This document shows, piece by piece, positions 63,289-64,000 of a DNA stretch of 64,000 nt. Numbering within the stretch: the stretch's first letter is position 1; every line of letters begins with the position of its first letter. The notes under the pieces were generated by a model. That model was given only the letters and a program-made list of their open reading frames with translations. It had not been told where the DNA came from and searched no databases. Origin of the DNA: Novosphingobium colocasiae (GTDB lineage: Bacteria; Pseudomonadota; Alphaproteobacteria; Sphingomonadales; Sphingomonadaceae); assembly GCF_014652555.1 (NCBI RefSeq), contig NZ_BMZA01000002.1, positions 124,001-188,000 on the forward strand, written 5' to 3'. The position numbers and the translations under genes are program-made.

Positions 63289-64000
63289 CGCGGGCCCTCC
63301 AGTTCGGCCACCAGCGCGCGGGCGGCGGGGCGCTTCTGGGGAAAGAAGTACTGCTCCTTCATCCGGCGGGAGAGATGGCGATGCTCGTGGTTGCCGCGAT
63401 AGGTGCCGTAAAACTGCATCAGCCGATACTTGCAGATGTCCAGCCAAGCCCGGCTCAGGCGGCGCTCGGCCAGCGCGGCGGACCAGTCAAACACGATCCC
63501 GGCAACGAAATAGCGGACGAAATCCGGGAAACTGACATGCACTTCGGGCATGATGCTCTTGAGCGCCACCGCCTCGCGCTCGAACCGGCGCTTGATCTGC
63601 CGACAGCGCTCCTGATGAATGTGATAGACCGCCGACGTCGCCACGTACCCCGTGGCATGGCCGGCGTCGCGCAGCCTCTTGGCCAGCGCCATATCCTCCA
63701 ACCCCGTCAATTCCTCGTCGAACGGATGGAGACGCCAGACCGATCGCAGCAGCGCCGCGTTGGCGTTGTTGCAGAAGAAACCCTCCTGCGGGACGGCGGA
63801 GGTTTCGGGGTAGTATTTGCGGAACAATTGCCCTTCCGAAAACCGCGTCAATTCGGGATGGCCCTGCTGCCGGCCATAGGCATAGACGCAAACCCCGCGC
63901 GCCAGCGGCGTGACAAGGTTGTGCAGCCAGTCGGCATCGGTCGGGATGCAATGCCCGCTGATAAACACCAGCCAACGGCCGCGGGCGGCATGGCATCCGG
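63285..64000 (-). CDS. Family 2 glycosyltransferase, 3' part, cut by window edge
   Basis: The last 238 codons of a GT2-type enzyme; the start lies right of the window. The visible part begins in ARGRWLVFISGHCIPTDADW, a DxD-region pattern of GT2 enzymes, and continues FFCNNANAALLRSVWRLHPF and GLEDMALAKRLRDAG. The C-terminus is basic. It overlaps the cytidylyltransferase gene, so it is the first visible gene of that operon. The acceptor is unknown. Confidence 0.85.
   Translation of the reverse strand, partial: GCHAARGRWLVFISGHCIPTDADWLHNLVTPLARGVCVYAYGRQQGHPELTRFSEGQLFRKYYPETSAVPQEGFFCNNANAALLRSVWRLHPFDEELTGLEDMALAKRLRDAGHATGYVATSAVYHIHQERCRQIKRRFEREAVALKSIMPEVHVSFPDFVRYFVAGIVFDWSAALAERRLSRAWLDICKYRLMQFYGTYRGNHEHRHLSRRMKEQYFFPQKRPAARALVAELEGPR

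Noticed and set aside
1..64000. Search for tRNA, rRNA, integrase and insertion-sequence genes.
   Set aside because: No tRNA-like T-loop (GGTTCGAATCC-type) context, rRNA segment, transposase or integrase protein was found by reading.

Overview
This 64 kb window is GC-rich chromosomal DNA from an alphaproteobacterium, most likely of the order Sphingomonadales (Novosphingobium/Sphingomonas-like). The assignment rests on three things: a 14-gene nuo operon followed by birA, coaX, an RNase J gene and a DUF1467-type gene; a Wzx/Wzy-type exopolysaccharide region with Wza/Wzc-like proteins and a split PssD/PssE-type glycosyltransferase; and NodT-type RND efflux genes. The genus is an inference.

Layout. 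1-3.3 kb: the 5' part of an ammonium transporter gene, a D-2-hydroxyacid dehydrogenase, an exported SH3-domain protein and a thiolase. 3.6-20.6 kb: the complete complex I operon nuoA-N on the plus strand. Six extra small genes are threaded between the subunit genes, often by 1-11 bp overlaps. They are an exported protein, an NTF2-like protein, two small membrane proteins, a retropepsin-like aspartic protease and a second exported protein. Two REPIN-type repeats lie on either side of nuoJ. 20.6-24.0 kb: birA, coaX, rnj and a DUF1467-like gene. 24.1-28.4 kb: a large membrane-anchored coiled-coil protein, divergent from a degenerate Hpt-like protein and a multi-spanning protein of unknown function.

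28.4-33.9 kb: a LuxR-type regulator divergent from the sulfate-activation genes cysD, cysNC and cysQ, with a third REPIN between cysD and cysNC, followed by a MarR regulator. 33.9-34.7 kb: a RelE/HigB-type toxin and XRE antitoxin pair with a palindromic operator. 34.8-41.1 kb: a minus-strand efflux operon (membrane fusion protein, RND pump, NodT outer-membrane factor, MarR).

41.7-64 kb: two polysaccharide gene blocks that converge at about 53.36 kb. The plus-strand block holds a small exported protein with its own terminator, an O-antigen-ligase-like protein, a TPR-like membrane protein, an acyltransferase with an SGNH domain, Wza-like, outer-membrane beta-barrel, Wzc-like and Wzx-like proteins and a GT2. 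The minus-strand block starts beyond the window with a GT2 and continues with a CMP-sugar synthetase-like protein, a 2-hydroxyacid dehydrogenase, an SDR, a frameshifted SMP-30 lactonase, a second flippase, a second and a third ligase/polymerase-like protein, PssD/PssE and a GT4. The tightly overlapping cytidylyltransferase-dehydrogenase-SDR-lactonase set looks like a pathway for a CMP-activated sugar acid that I cannot match to a named product.

How the parts fit. The nuo block makes respiratory complex I, and the threaded genes are likely co-transcribed cargo or accessory factors. The cys genes make PAPS and recycle PAP. The right half builds, exports and decorates surface polysaccharides. 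The most noteworthy points are the nuo accessory genes, the CMP-sugar cluster with its single-base frameshift, the Hpt-like protein lacking its histidine, and several unusual start and regulatory arrangements.
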